A DNA stretch of 64,000 nucleotides from Acidimicrobiales bacterium (GTDB taxonomy: Bacteria; Actinomycetota; Acidimicrobiia; Acidimicrobiales; Acidimicrobilacustridaceae): NCBI GenBank assembly GCA_025455885.1, contig JALOLR010000006.1, positions 77,913 through 141,912 on the forward strand, in the 5' to 3' direction. Made by a program: the position numbers and the translations under genes. Position 1 is the stretch's first letter, and every line of letters begins with the position of its first letter. This document shows, piece after piece, positions 31,817-43,814 of the stretch. The notes under the pieces were generated by a model. That model made no database searches. It worked only from the letters and a program-made list of their open reading frames with translations, and had not been told where the DNA came from.

Positions 31817-33343
31817 ATGGTTCCGGGGATCGTCGGGCGGGTGATGGAGGGCATCGAGACCGTGGACCCGCGGGGCGACGGCGAGTCGGTCCGTCATCTG
31901 CTCGTCGCACGGGATCGGCTCGAGGCCCGGCTGTGCGAGTCGTTGGTGCGGTTCCTCGCCGCCGGCACCCACGACGTCGAGGGGTGGCGCTCCCCGGTCG
32001 GGTGGTTGAAGGCCAACGCCGCCCTCACCGATCGCGACGCCAAGCGTCTCGTGGTGCGGGTCGAGCGCCTCCGCCAGTGGCCGACGCTCGCCGACCTCTG
32101 GTTCGGTGGTGCGCTGACCGGCGCCCAGATCGAGGTCGTCACCGCTGTGGTGCCCCGCACGCTGGTCGGCCTCTACGCCGAGCACGACGCCGAGGTCTCG
32201 CCCCACCTGGTGGGCCTCGGCGTGGCCGACACCCGGAGCGCGCTCCGCGAGTGGGTGCTGCGGGCCGAGGCGGTGGCCGCCCCCGATCCCGCTGAGCTCG
32301 ATGGGCCACCCGAGGTCGACGCGTACGTGCACCTCTCGCGGACGCTCGCCGGTCGTGGGGTGCTCGACGGCGACCTCGACGCGCTCACCGCCGAACTGCT
32401 GGAGACGGCGTTGCGGGTGGTCGAGCGGCCCGACGCGCCGGGCGAGTTCCGCACCGCCGCCGAGCGGCGGGCCGAGAGCCTGCGCCGCATGGCCCGGTTC
32501 ACCCTCGACCACTACGCCGCGAAGGGCGATCGGCCCGGGCGCCAGCACCCCCACCTGCTGGCCGTCATGGACCTTCCCGACCTCTACGCGGCGATGCTGC
32601 GAGGCCTCGGCATCCACACCGCCGCCGACCTGGAGCTGTTCTGCGCCCTGCGCCCGACGTCGGTGGTCGAGGAAGGGCTGCTGCGCCACGCGTTGGCCGA
32701 GGCCACCGGCGCCGCCACGACCTTCGACGGCCACCGCCTCCCCGCCGCTGCGGTGCGCGAGATCTTCGGCACGGGCACCACGATCGAACGGTTGCTCACC
32801 GCCGAAGGGCGGGTCCTCGACCACGGCCGGGCCGTCCGCCTCGCCGACGCGCCCCTGCGCGACGCCCTGCTCGTGCGCGACCAGGGCTGCCGGTTCCCCG
32901 GTTGCGACGCCAAGGCCGAGTGGGTCGACGCCCACCACGTCGAGCACTGGTCGGCCGGTGGCCCCACGGCGCTGGCCAACTTGGCCGGGTTGTGCGCCTC
33001 GCACCACGGGGTGGTGCACCGTGACGGCTGGTCGGTCACCGCCGCCCGCGACGGCACGTTGACCTTCGGTCGCCCCGATGGCGAGACGCTCACCAGTACA
33101 CCGCCCCGACGACGGCGCCCACCTCCATTGCCCCTGCGCCTGCCCGGACTCGACGAGCTCCTGCCCGATCCCGTCGACGCCGACGCCCTGCAGGGGGAGT
33201 CCGAGCTCGATCCTCTGCACCGGACCGGCGTGCACGCCGGGCACCGATGGCACTTGTCCCTCTCGGCCGAGTCGATCGACGAGGAGCAGGCCACCGCGGC
33301 GATGGCCCGCCGCCGGGCCGCAGCCCTCACCCTCGCCGCCTGA
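31817..33343 (+). CDS. DUF222 / 13E12-repeat HNH endonuclease-domain protein
   Basis: A 508-residue protein of the actinobacterial 13E12/DUF222 family. The N-terminal two-thirds is the helical DUF222 region (for example SPVGWLKANAALTDRDAKRLV and ALTGAQIEVV). The C-terminal HNH domain reads CRFPGCDAK, then VDAHHVEHWSAGG, PTALANLAGLC and SHHGVVHRDGW, with the two metal cysteines pairs and the HH catalytic site intact. Members are multicopy in actinobacteria and have no settled role. ATG 31817 coincides with the predicted transcription start. The upstream region is unusually AT-rich, which may reflect acquisition, though codon use in the body looks like its neighbours. Confidence 0.86.
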   Translation: MVPGIVGRVMEGIETVDPRGDGESVRHLLVARDRLEARLCESLVRFLAAGTHDVEGWRSPVGWLKANAALTDRDAKRLVVRVERLRQWPTLADLWFGGALTGAQIEVVTAVVPRTLVGLYAEHDAEVSPHLVGLGVADTRSALREWVLRAEAVAAPDPAELDGPPEVDAYVHLSRTLAGRGVLDGDLDALTAELLETALRVVERPDAPGEFRTAAERRAESLRRMARFTLDHYAAKGDRPGRQHPHLLAVMDLPDLYAAMLRGLGIHTAADLELFCALRPTSVVEEGLLRHALAEATGAATTFDGHRLPAAAVREIFGTGTTIERLLTAEGRVLDHGRAVRLADAPLRDALLVRDQGCRFPGCDAKAEWVDAHHVEHWSAGGPTALANLAGLCASHHGVVHRDGWSVTAARDGTLTFGRPDGETLTSTPPRRRRPPPLPLRLPGLDELLPDPVDADALQGESELDPLHRTGVHAGHRWHLSLSAESIDEEQATAAMARRRAAALTLAA

Positions 33344-33349
33344 GGTCCT

Positions 33350-34042
33350 TCAGCCCCCAGCCCGCTGCAGCCCTCGCCAGGCCTCGCGTTCGGCGACGGC
33401 GTTGCGGATCGGGTGGTCGGCGAGGAATGCCCGCACCGCCTCCGGGTCGATCCGGCAGAGGTCCCGGAGCGCCCAACCGATGGCCTTGGCCACGAAGAAC
33501 TCCCGGTCGGACCAGTGCTCCCCGCAGAGCGCCAGCACGCGGGCGACGTCGGTGTCCTGCTTCCAGCCCCGCTGGTGGCCGATGGCGGCACGGATCAGCC
33601 AGCGGTCACCGGAACCCGACCAGCGGTCGACGAGCGGGTCGAGTGGGTACCGACGGCACAACGGGCTGACGGCGGCGTGCACCAGGCCGTCGACGGTGTC
33701 CCACCACGGCTTCGTCGTCAGCAGCTCCTCGACGTACCGGTCGCAGAACTGGTCGTCGGCGCGGCGCCGGTAGTGGTCGATCAGGTCGCAGGCGGCGTGG
33801 TGCAGCTCCCGTTCGGGGAGCGCCATCAGGCCGAGCGACGCGTCACCGAGCTCGTCGCTGGTCGGGTCCGCGAGTCCCTCCCAGGCGTGCCGCAGGGCGA
33901 TGCGCCGGGGTCCCGCCGCCACCCCGAGGAACGGGGCGACGTCCTTCATGTAGGCCTGCATCTGCGGTGCCCGGCTCGGATCGGCGACGCGGCGCAACGC
34001 GGCGTCGGACCGCTCGACCACGTCCTCCGCCCACGTGCCCAC
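33350..34042 (-). CDS. AlkD-like DNA alkylation repair protein
   Basis: A 230-residue all-helical HEAT-repeat protein of the AlkD glycosylase family, which removes 3- and 7-alkylpurines. Landmarks are YMKDVAPFLGV near residue 30, KPWWDTVDGLVHAAVSPL in the middle and EFFVAKAIGWALRDLCRIDPEAVRAFLADH near the end, the usual AlkD C-terminal signature. GTG 34042 was preferred over the GTG three codons upstream because a TAGCGT hexamer at 34055-34050 lies seven bases before it; the earlier GTG overlaps that hexamer. Convergent with the HNH gene by a six-base gap. Confidence 0.85.
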   Translation of the reverse strand: MGTWAEDVVERSDAALRRVADPSRAPQMQAYMKDVAPFLGVAAGPRRIALRHAWEGLADPTSDELGDASLGLMALPERELHHAACDLIDHYRRRADDQFCDRYVEELLTTKPWWDTVDGLVHAAVSPLCRRYPLDPLVDRWSGSGDRWLIRAAIGHQRGWKQDTDVARVLALCGEHWSDREFFVAKAIGWALRDLCRIDPEAVRAFLADHPIRNAVAEREAWRGLQRAGG

Positions 34043-34121
34043 CTGCCTCACGCTAGGGGTGAGGCGCGACCGTCGCCCACCATCGGTTCAGAAGGGGCCC
34101 GGACCTGCCGACGAAGGTGAG

Positions 34122-34961
34122 GTGTCCAGTGCGCCGCTCCTCGTCGAACGGCGCGTGCGGTTCGACCTCCCTGCCGATCTCGAGCCGGGCTGGAACCCCA
34201 CGAGGCCCGAGCTGTCCTACGCCATGGACGCCGTGTCGCTGCTCATGCCCTACGCCGAGCCGTACTTCGTGGCCACCGTGCGCGCCGCCGTTCCCGATCT
34301 GGACCCGGAGCTGGCCGCCACGACCCGAGCGTTCTGCCACCAGGAGGCCCGCCACCACGCCCAGCACCGCCGCTTCAACGACCTCATCGCGGCTCGGGCC
34401 CCGGGCATCCGACGCCTGGAGGGGTGGATGGCCCGGACCTACGCCTGGCTGGCCCGCACCCGCAGCCCGCGCTTCAACCTGGCCTTCGCCGCCGGGTCGG
34501 AGACGATCGCCTTCTCCATCGCCCGGTGGTCCGAGCGCCACCACGAGACCCTCTTCGGCGGCGCCGATCCCCAGGTCGGCGCGCTGTTCCTGTGGCACCT
34601 CGCCGAGGAGGTCGAGCACAAGAGCGTGGCCTTCGACGTGTACCAGGCCGTCGACGGGTCCCGGCTGCGCTACGCCGTCGCCACCACGCTGACCTTCGCC
34701 ATCCTGGCGTGGTTCACGGTCCTGTCGGTGCTCACGCTCATGTTCGGCTCCGGGCGCTGGCGGTCGCCGGTGGCGTGGTGCCGCCTGGTGGTCGCGGCGT
34801 TCAGCATCGCCTTCGTCACGCTGCCCGACATGGTCGTCTCGGCCATGCCCGGCCACCACCCCGACGACCTCGTCGACCCCGAGTGGCTGGTCACATGGTT
34901 GCGCCACTTCGACCCGGCCACGGGCACCGTCCCCCTCCTCGACGGCCAGACGCCGGCCTGA
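34122..34961 (+). CDS. Predicted metal-dependent hydrolase (PF10118-type)
   Basis: A 279-residue protein of the ferritin-like predicted metal-dependent hydrolase family. Two metal-site helices are visible: TTRAFCHQEARHHAQHRRFN and FLWHLAEEVEHKSVAFDVYQ, with ExxH motifs. A third, YFVATVRAA..., precedes them. A hydrophobic stretch LTFAILAWFTVLSVLTLMFG suggests membrane association, as in many members. The reaction is not known. GTG 34122 has GAAGGTGAG upstream. The gene stands divergent from the AlkD gene. Confidence 0.8.
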   Translation: MSSAPLLVERRVRFDLPADLEPGWNPTRPELSYAMDAVSLLMPYAEPYFVATVRAAVPDLDPELAATTRAFCHQEARHHAQHRRFNDLIAARAPGIRRLEGWMARTYAWLARTRSPRFNLAFAAGSETIAFSIARWSERHHETLFGGADPQVGALFLWHLAEEVEHKSVAFDVYQAVDGSRLRYAVATTLTFAILAWFTVLSVLTLMFGSGRWRSPVAWCRLVVAAFSIAFVTLPDMVVSAMPGHHPDDLVDPEWLVTWLRHFDPATGTVPLLDGQTPA

Positions 34962-35017
34962 GCCGGCCGACCCCGCCGCCGGTACGGTGGCCCGGTCGTC
35001 GACGAGGGGGAACGAAC

Positions 35018-36052
35018 GTGCACTACCGGAGGCTCGGCCGAACCGGCCTGGAGGTCAGCCCGCTCTGCCTGGGCGCCATGATGTTCGGGGCGTGGGGCAA
35101 CCCCGACCACGACGACTCGATCGCCGTCGTCCACGCGGCCCTCGATGCCGGCATCAACTTCATCGACACCGCCGACGTGTACTCGGCCGGCGAGAGCGAG
35201 GAGATCGTCGGTCGGGCCATCGCCGGTCGACGCGACGAGGTGGTGCTGGCCACCAAGTTCTACGCGCCGATGGGGGAGGGGCCGAACCGCAGCGGGGCCT
35301 CGCGGTACTGGATCATGAAGGAGGTCGAGAGCTCGTTGCGCAGGCTCGGCACCGACCACATCGACCTGTACCAGGTCCACCGCCCCGACCCGCGCCTCGA
35401 CGTCGAGGAGACGCTGGGCGCCCTCACCGACCTCGTCCGCCAGGGCAAGGTGCGCTACATCGGCAGCTCGACCTTCCCGGCGTCGGAGATCGTCGAGGCC
35501 CAGTGGGCCGCCGAGCGCCGCAACCTGGAGCGCTTCGTCTGCGAGCAGCCGCCCTACTCGATCCTCGTGCGGGGCATCGAGGCCGACGTGCTGCCGACCT
35601 GCCGGCGCCACGGGATGGGGGTCATCCCGTGGAGCCCCCTCGCCGGAGGATGGCTCTCCGGTCGCTGGCGCAAGGGCGGTGTCGACCCCGAGAGCCGTCG
35701 GGCCAGCCGTGTGCCCGACCGCTACGACCTCTCGGTGCCCGGCAACCAGGCCAAGCTCGACGCCGCCGACGCGCTGGCCGACCTCGCCGAGGAGGCCGGC
35801 CTCTCGCTCGTGCACCTCGCCGTGGCCTGGGTCATCGGGAACCCGGCCGTGACCTCGGCCATCATCGGGCCCCGCACGATGGAGCAGCTCAGCAGCCAGC
35901 TGGGGGCCGCCGACGTGCAGCTCACCGCCGATGTGCTCGACCGGATCGACGAGATCGTGCCGCCGGCCACGAACTTCACATGGGCCGACGCCGGCTACAC
36001 GCCCCCGATGGTGGCCGACCCCCGGGAGCGGCGGCGCCCCCTCCGGCCCTAA
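35018..36052 (+). CDS. Aldo/keto reductase
   Basis: A 344-residue TIM-barrel NADPH-dependent oxidoreductase. It opens HYRRLGRTGLEVSPLCLGAMMFG, and the catalytic tetrad is suggested by FIDTADVYSAGESE (Asp, Tyr), VLATKFYAP (Lys) and DLYQVHRPDP (His). VAWVIGNPAVTSAIIGPRTMEQL is the cofactor-site end typical of the AKR11/AKR12-like group. The substrate is unknown. GTG 35018 follows GAGGGGG; TACGGT at 34983-34988 is a candidate -10. It lies 56 bases from the preceding gene. Confidence 0.9.
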   Translation: MHYRRLGRTGLEVSPLCLGAMMFGAWGNPDHDDSIAVVHAALDAGINFIDTADVYSAGESEEIVGRAIAGRRDEVVLATKFYAPMGEGPNRSGASRYWIMKEVESSLRRLGTDHIDLYQVHRPDPRLDVEETLGALTDLVRQGKVRYIGSSTFPASEIVEAQWAAERRNLERFVCEQPPYSILVRGIEADVLPTCRRHGMGVIPWSPLAGGWLSGRWRKGGVDPESRRASRVPDRYDLSVPGNQAKLDAADALADLAEEAGLSLVHLAVAWVIGNPAVTSAIIGPRTMEQLSSQLGAADVQLTADVLDRIDEIVPPATNFTWADAGYTPPMVADPRERRRPLRP

Positions 36053-36059
36053 AGTCGAC

Positions 36060-36089
36060 TTGGCAGGTCGGGATTCGGCGCCCTAGGCT
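36060..36089 (+). promoter_or_regulatory. Promoter of metY
   Basis: TTGGCA (36060-36065) and TAGGCT (36084-36089) are 18 bases apart. The predicted leader is about 40 bases, with a small CACGAC/GTCGTG hairpin and a GAGGAGA Shine-Dalgarno before the ATG at 36138. No SAM or cobalamin riboswitch is apparent in this short leader. Confidence 0.6.
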
Positions 36090-36137
36090 CGGCGACCGCC
36101 GTCACACGACCGTCGTCGTGACCAGTGAGGAGAACCG

Positions 36138-37451
36138 ATGAGCGACCAGTGGGGCTTCGACACCCGTCAGATCCACGCCGGGCAGGAGCCCGACCCCACC
36201 ACGGGCGCGCGGGCGGTACCGATCTACCAGACGACCTCGTACCAGTTCCGTGACACGACCCACGCCGCCAACCTCTTCGCGCTGGCGGAGATGGGCAACA
36301 TCTACACCCGCATCATGAACCCCACGCAGGGGGTCTTCGAGGCGCGGATCGCCAGCCTCGAGGGGGCGACCCAGACCGCCGTCGGCATCCCCGGCGCACT
36401 GGCGGTGGCCTCGGGCCAGGCGGCCGAGACCATGGCCATCATGAACCTCGCCGAGGCGGGCAGCCACGTCGTGGCCTCTGCCGCCCTGTACGGCGGCACC
36501 TACAACCTCCTGCACTACACGCTGCCCAAGTTCGGCATCGACGTCACCTTCCTCGACGACCCGGACGACCTCGATGCCTGGCGCAAGGCCGTCCAGCCCA
36601 ACACGAAGGCCTTCTACGGCGAGACCATCGGCAACCCCCGCAACGACGTCCTCGACATCGAGGGCGTCGCCGGCGTGGCCCACGAGGTCGGGGTGCCGCT
36701 CATCGTCGACAACACCGTCGCCTCCCCGTGGCTGATCCGCCCGCTGGAGTGGGGCGCCGACATCGTCGTGCACTCCGCCACGAAGTTCATCGGCGGCCAC
36801 GGCACGTCGATCGGCGGGGTCATCGTCGACGGGGGGAGCTTCGACTTCTCCGCGAACGACAAGTTCCCGATGTTCACCGAGCCCGACCCGAGCTACCACG
36901 GCCTCACCTACTGGCCGGCGCTCGGACCCGGGTCCTACGTCATCAAGGCACGGGTGCAGCTGCTGCGCGACATGGGGGCGGCCATCACGCCGTTCAACTC
37001 GTTCCTGTTCCTCCAGGGCCTCGAGACGCTGAGCCTGCGGATGGAGCGGCACAACGCCAACGCCCGGGCCGTCGCCGACCACCTCGCCGGACACGCCCAG
37101 GTCGAGTCGGTGCAGTACGCCGGGCTGGCGAGCTCCCCCTGGCACGAGCTGGCCACCCGCTACACCGGCGGCAGGGGCTACGGCTCGGTGCCGGCCTTCG
37201 TGATCGCCGGCGGCAAGGAGGCCGGCCAGAAGTTCGTCGAGGCGCTCGAGCTGCACAGCCACGTCGCCAACATCGGCGACGTGCGCAGCCTGGCCATCCA
37301 CCCGGCCAGCACCACCCACTCCCAGCTCACCGAGGTCGAGCAGGTCTCCACCGGCGTCGAGCCGGGCCTCGTCCGGCTCTCGGTGGGACTCGAGAACGTC
37401 GAGGACATCATCGCCGACCTCGACAAGGGGTTCGCGGCAGCCGCCGGCTGA
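36138..37451 (+). CDS. metY: O-acetylhomoserine sulfhydrylase (MetY-type)
   Basis: A 437-residue PLP enzyme of the Cys/Met metabolism family. It opens GFDTRQIHAGQEPDPTTGARAVPIYQTTSYQF, and the PLP lysine is K216 in VVHSATKFIGGHGTSIGG. The length and the insert PSYHGLTYWPALGPGSYVIKARVQLLRDMG are those of O-acetylhomoserine aminocarboxypropyltransferase rather than cystathionine enzymes. It would make homocysteine from O-acetylhomoserine and sulfide. metX is not in the window. Methionine gamma-lyase is the main alternative and cannot be fully excluded from sequence alone. Confidence 0.9.
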   Translation: MSDQWGFDTRQIHAGQEPDPTTGARAVPIYQTTSYQFRDTTHAANLFALAEMGNIYTRIMNPTQGVFEARIASLEGATQTAVGIPGALAVASGQAAETMAIMNLAEAGSHVVASAALYGGTYNLLHYTLPKFGIDVTFLDDPDDLDAWRKAVQPNTKAFYGETIGNPRNDVLDIEGVAGVAHEVGVPLIVDNTVASPWLIRPLEWGADIVVHSATKFIGGHGTSIGGVIVDGGSFDFSANDKFPMFTEPDPSYHGLTYWPALGPGSYVIKARVQLLRDMGAAITPFNSFLFLQGLETLSLRMERHNANARAVADHLAGHAQVESVQYAGLASSPWHELATRYTGGRGYGSVPAFVIAGGKEAGQKFVEALELHSHVANIGDVRSLAIHPASTTHSQLTEVEQVSTGVEPGLVRLSVGLENVEDIIADLDKGFAAAAG

Positions 37452-37548
37452 CCGAGCGGGACGGGGGGACGGCCGGCCCGCGGCGCCTACGCTCCGGCGT
37501 GCGCCGTGGGCCGGTCCGCGCCCGGGCATCCGACGAAGGGGAGCACAA

Positions 37549-38319
37549 GTGCCGGTGTCGTTCGATTTCTCGGGCAAGGTCGTGATCGTGACCGGGGCCA
37601 CCAAGGGCCTCGGCCGGGCCATGGCCGACGGCTTCGCGGCCAGCGGCGGGTCGGTCGTGGTGGTCAGCCGCAAGCAGGACCTCTGCGACCGGGTGGCGGC
37701 CGAGCTCGGCGAGCGCCACGGGGCGGCGGTCATGGGTCGGGCCTGCCACATGGGCGACTGGGACGAGATCCCGAAGCTCGTGGACGACGTCGTCGAGCGC
37801 TTCGGCCGCATCGACGTCGTGGTCAACAACGCCGGGATCAACCCCACGTCCGACCCCCTCGTCGACATCAGCCACGAGCTGTGGCGCAAGGTCTTCGCGG
37901 TGAACCTGGACGGCCCGTTGCGGCTCTCCACGTTGGCCGCCCCGATCATGCGTGACGGCGGAGGCGGCAGCATCGTCAACATCTCCACCGTCGGCGCCTT
38001 CATCGGCGGGCCCGGCAACGGGTCCTACGGGGCCTCGAAGGCGGGCCTGCTCACGCTCACCAAGGTGATGGCCCAGGAGTGGGCCGAGTGGGGCATCCGC
38101 GTCAACGCCATCTGTCCGGGACCGATCCGCAGTGAGATGACCGAGGGCGCCGAGGCGGCGTTCCCCGGCTTCTACGAGCGCGCCGGCTCGGCGACGATGC
38201 TCAAGCGCGTCGCCGAGACCGAGGAGATCGTCGGGCCGGTGCTCTACCTCGCCGGCGACGCCTCGTCCTACGTCACCGGGGAGTTCCACTCGGTGTCGGG
38301 GGGCATGCCGCGTGGATGA
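37549..38319 (+). CDS. SDR-family oxidoreductase
   Basis: A 256-residue classical short-chain dehydrogenase. Cofactor site TGATKGLG (about 16-23), structural NNAG, catalytic Ser in NISTVGAFIG, and the YxxxK motif as YGASK. ITS C-terminus (YVTGEFHSVSGGM) closes the fold normally. GTG 37549 follows GAAGGGGAG. Substrate unknown. It overlaps the next SDR gene by eight bases, so they are co-translated. Confidence 0.9.
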   Translation: MPVSFDFSGKVVIVTGATKGLGRAMADGFAASGGSVVVVSRKQDLCDRVAAELGERHGAAVMGRACHMGDWDEIPKLVDDVVERFGRIDVVVNNAGINPTSDPLVDISHELWRKVFAVNLDGPLRLSTLAAPIMRDGGGGSIVNISTVGAFIGGPGNGSYGASKAGLLTLTKVMAQEWAEWGIRVNAICPGPIRSEMTEGAEAAFPGFYERAGSATMLKRVAETEEIVGPVLYLAGDASSYVTGEFHSVSGGMPRG

Positions 38320-39277
38320 CGGTCCCGTGGTCCCTCTCGTCTTCGACGGTGAGGTGGCCGTGGTGACCGGGGCGGCCGGAGGGCTCGGCCGGGCCCATGC
38401 CCTCCTCCTCGCCGAGCGGGGATGCCGGGTGGTGGTCAACGACGTCGGCCTCCCCCACGGTGACGACGTGCCCTCGGCGGCGACCGTCGTCGCCGAGATC
38501 GTGGCCGCCGGGGGCGAGGCCACGACCGACAGCCACGACGTCGTGACCGACGGTGCGGCCGTCGTCGACACGGCGCTGGGCGCCTACGGCCGGGTCGACA
38601 TCGTGGTCAACAACGCCGGCATCGGGGCCGGCGGCCCGATCGGGCCGGGAGTCGAGGCCCGGTGGCGCCCGACGATCGACGTCACGCTGCGGGGCTCGAT
38701 CGCCGTCACCGCGGCCGCCTGGCCCCACCTCGCGGCCGCTCCCGCCGGCCGCGTCGTGATGACCTCGTCGCCGTCGATGTTCGGGGCCTCGACCACCCCG
38801 CCGTACTCGGCGGCGAAGTCGGCGCTCTACGGCCTCACCCGGTCGCTCGCCGGGCAGGGGCGGCGCGACGGCATCGGCGTGAACGCGATCATGCCGTCGG
38901 CGTGGACCCGCCTGACCCGCTCCCTCCCGGCGGGGCCGATGGCCGAGCTGTTCGCCGCCCGGTACCCGCCCGAGGACGTGGCGTCGTTCGTGGCGTGGCT
39001 GTGCCATCCGAGCTGCACCGTGTCGGGCGAGTCGTTCTCGGTCGGCGCCGGGCGGGCGGCACGTGTGGTGCTCGGTGAGAACCGGGGCGTGGTGCTCGAG
39101 GACCGGGAGCCGGCTCGCTGGGCGGCCGCCGTCGACGAGCTGATGGCCACCGACGAGGTGGTGTTCCCCCGCTCGATGAACGACGAGGTCACCTGGCAGG
39201 CCCACACCCTGGGTGGCGACCTCCCCGAGGCGCTGGCTCCCGGAGGGGCGCTCCACTGGGCGCGTCGGCCCCGCTGA
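38312..39277 (+). CDS. SDR-family oxidoreductase with C-terminal extension
   Basis: A 321-residue protein: a classical SDR domain with TGAAGGLG, NNAG, SSPSMFG and YSAAK (about residues 10-240), then about 70 extra residues (RVVLGENRGVVLEDREPARWAAAVDELM). The DVGLPHGDD segment after the first beta-strand pair resembles the (3R)-hydroxyacyl-CoA dehydrogenase part of multifunctional enzyme type 2, so a fatty or sterol acyl substrate is plausible. GTG 38312 overlaps the end of the preceding SDR. The two enzymes likely act in one pathway; which one is not evident. Confidence 0.85.
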   Translation: MDDGPVVPLVFDGEVAVVTGAAGGLGRAHALLLAERGCRVVVNDVGLPHGDDVPSAATVVAEIVAAGGEATTDSHDVVTDGAAVVDTALGAYGRVDIVVNNAGIGAGGPIGPGVEARWRPTIDVTLRGSIAVTAAAWPHLAAAPAGRVVMTSSPSMFGASTTPPYSAAKSALYGLTRSLAGQGRRDGIGVNAIMPSAWTRLTRSLPAGPMAELFAARYPPEDVASFVAWLCHPSCTVSGESFSVGAGRAARVVLGENRGVVLEDREPARWAAAVDELMATDEVVFPRSMNDEVTWQAHTLGGDLPEALAPGGALHWARRPR

Positions 39278-39287
39278 ACCGGTCGGC

Positions 39288-41732
<2,445 letters not shown>

Positions 41733-41736
<4 letters not shown>

Positions 41737-43769
41737 CCGAGGTCGTCCCTCACGGGTCGTGGTCCTCGCCGATCACCCCGGCGGCGATCGTGGCCCGGTC
41801 GGCGTCGATCGGCGAGCTGGCGGTCGGCCCGGTCGGGGTGTGGTGGGCCGAGGGGCGCCCTGAGGAGGGCGGTCGGGTGCAGCTGGTCCGCCAGGGCGCC
41901 GACGGCACCCCGGTCGACATGCTCCCCGAGGGGTTCTCGGCCCGGACCCGGGTCCACGAGTACGGCGGCGGGGCCTGGTACCTGCACGGTCCCGATGTCG
42001 TGTTCGCCAACTGGGCGGACCAGCGCCTGTACCGCCTCGACGGCGGCACCGACGCCCCGATACCGCTGACGCCCGAGCCGGCCATCCCGATGGGCGACCG
42101 CTACGCCGACGGCCGACCCACCGCCGACGGTCGATGGTGGGTGTGCGTCCGCGAGCGTCACCACACCGAGGGCGAGCCGAGCAACGAGATCGTGGCGGTG
42201 GCCCTGCGCCCTCGCGGTGAGCCCGGTGAACCGATCGTGCTCGTGTCGGGCTCGGACTTCGTGGCCGGTCCCCGGCCCAGCCCGGACGGACGGTTCCTCG
42301 CCTTCTTCCGCTGGAACCACCCCGACCTGCCGTGGGACGGCACCGAGCTGTGCGTGGTCACCCTCGACGACGGCCCGGACCGCCAGGAGGACCTCGCGGC
42401 GGGGCCGGTCGTGGTGCTGGCCGGCGGGCGCGACGAGTCGATCAGCCAGCCCGAGTGGACGCCCGACGGTTCGCTGCTGTTCGTCTCCGACCGGACCAAC
42501 TGGTGGAACCTCCACCGCCTCGACGCCGACGCCGTCGTCACGAGGGTGGCGGCCGGCCCGGGAGCGCCGCCGCCGGAGCCGCAGTCGGTGGCTCCCATCG
42601 AGGCCGAGGTCGGGGTGCCCCACTGGGTGTTCGACCAGTCGCGCTACGCCCTCCTCGCCGACGGCCGCATCCTGGTGGCGTACTTCCGGGACGGGCTCGA
42701 CCACCTCGGGGTCGTCCCCGCCGGCGGGGGATCGGTCCTCCCGCTCGCTTCGGACGTCACGGCGTGGTCGTCGCTCCGCGGCTTCGGCGAGGGTGCCGTC
42801 GCCGTCGGCGCGTCACCGGTCACCGAGGCCACCGTGTACGCCCTCGACGTGCCGGCCGACGTCGACCCCGACGGCACCACCCCCGTGGGCCACGCCGTCC
42901 TGCGCCCGCCCCGCGACCTCGGGGTCGCGCCCGAGTGGTTCTCACGGCCGCACCCGATCCTGTTCGCCACCACCGGTGACCGGTTCGCCCACGCGCTCCA
43001 CTACCCGCCGACCAGTCCCACCACGGTGGGCCCCGACGACGAGGCTCCTCCGCTGATCGTCATGATCCACGGCGGGCCGACGTCGGCCGCCCGTCCCCAG
43101 CTGAACCTGGGCGTGCAGTTCTGGACGTCACGAGGCTTCGGGGTCGTCGACGTCAACTACGGAGGCTCCACCGGGTACGGCCGCAGCTACCGCCGCCGGC
43201 TCATCGGGGAGTGGGGCATCGTCGACGTCGACGACTGCGTCGGTGCCACCCGCTACCTGGTCGACCACGGCCACGCCGACCGGGACCGGCTCATCATCCG
43301 CGGCGGCAGCGCCGGCGGCTTCACCACGCTCGCCGCCCTCACGTTCCGGGAGGTCTTCGCGGCCGGCTGCTCGATGTACGGGGTGGCCGACCTCGAGGCC
43401 CTGGCCCGCGACACGCACAAGTTCGAGGCCCGCTACCTCGACTCGCTCGTCGGCCCCTACCCGGCCCGGCGTGACCTGTACGAGGAGCGCTCGCCGATCC
43501 ACCACACCGACGAGCTCGAGTGCCCGCTGCTGGTGCTCCAGGGCCTGGAGGACGAGGTCGTGCCCCCCGCCCAGAGCGAGATGATCGTGGCGGCGCTGGC
43601 CGACAAGGGCGTGCCCCACGCCTATCTGGCCTTCGAGGGGGAGCAGCACGGCTTCCGCCGGGCGGAGACCATCATCCGGGCCCTCGAGGCCGAGGCCTCG
43701 TTCTACGCCCAGGTCCTCGGTTTCGATCTCGCCGACGACATCGAGCCCCTCGACGTCGTCGGGCTCTGA
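41733..43769 (+). CDS. S9-family prolyl oligopeptidase / dipeptidyl aminopeptidase-like peptidase
   Basis: A 678-residue serine peptidase: an N-terminal beta-propeller ([23 protein letters not shown] is one blade) and a C-terminal alpha/beta-hydrolase domain beginning near [16 protein letters not shown]. The triad is S526 in [11 protein letters not shown]607 in GLEDEVVPP and H639 in [19 protein letters not shown] is the conserved segment before the nucleophile. No signal peptide, so it is likely cytoplasmic and cleaves short peptides. ATG 41733 overlaps the aminotransferase stop (ATGA). Confidence 0.92.
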
Positions 43770-43814
43770 GCCCCGGCCCTCAACGACGGCCGCGAACGTG
43801 CCGACGAACAGGGG

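Noticed and set aside
31740-33343. Possible mobile element around the DUF222 HNH gene
   Set aside because: No terminal repeats, target-site duplications, reverse transcriptase or integrase are nearby. DUF222 HNH genes are ordinary actinobacterial chromosomal genes.
36090-36137. SAM or cobalamin riboswitch upstream of metY
   Set aside because: The leader is only about 40 bases, too short for either aptamer, and shows just one six-pair hairpin.
36118-36141. Seven-codon ORF GTG ACC AGT GAG GAG AAC CGA TGA overlapping the metY start
   Set aside because: It has no regulatory codon pattern, and the purine-rich stretch is better explained as the metY Shine-Dalgarno.
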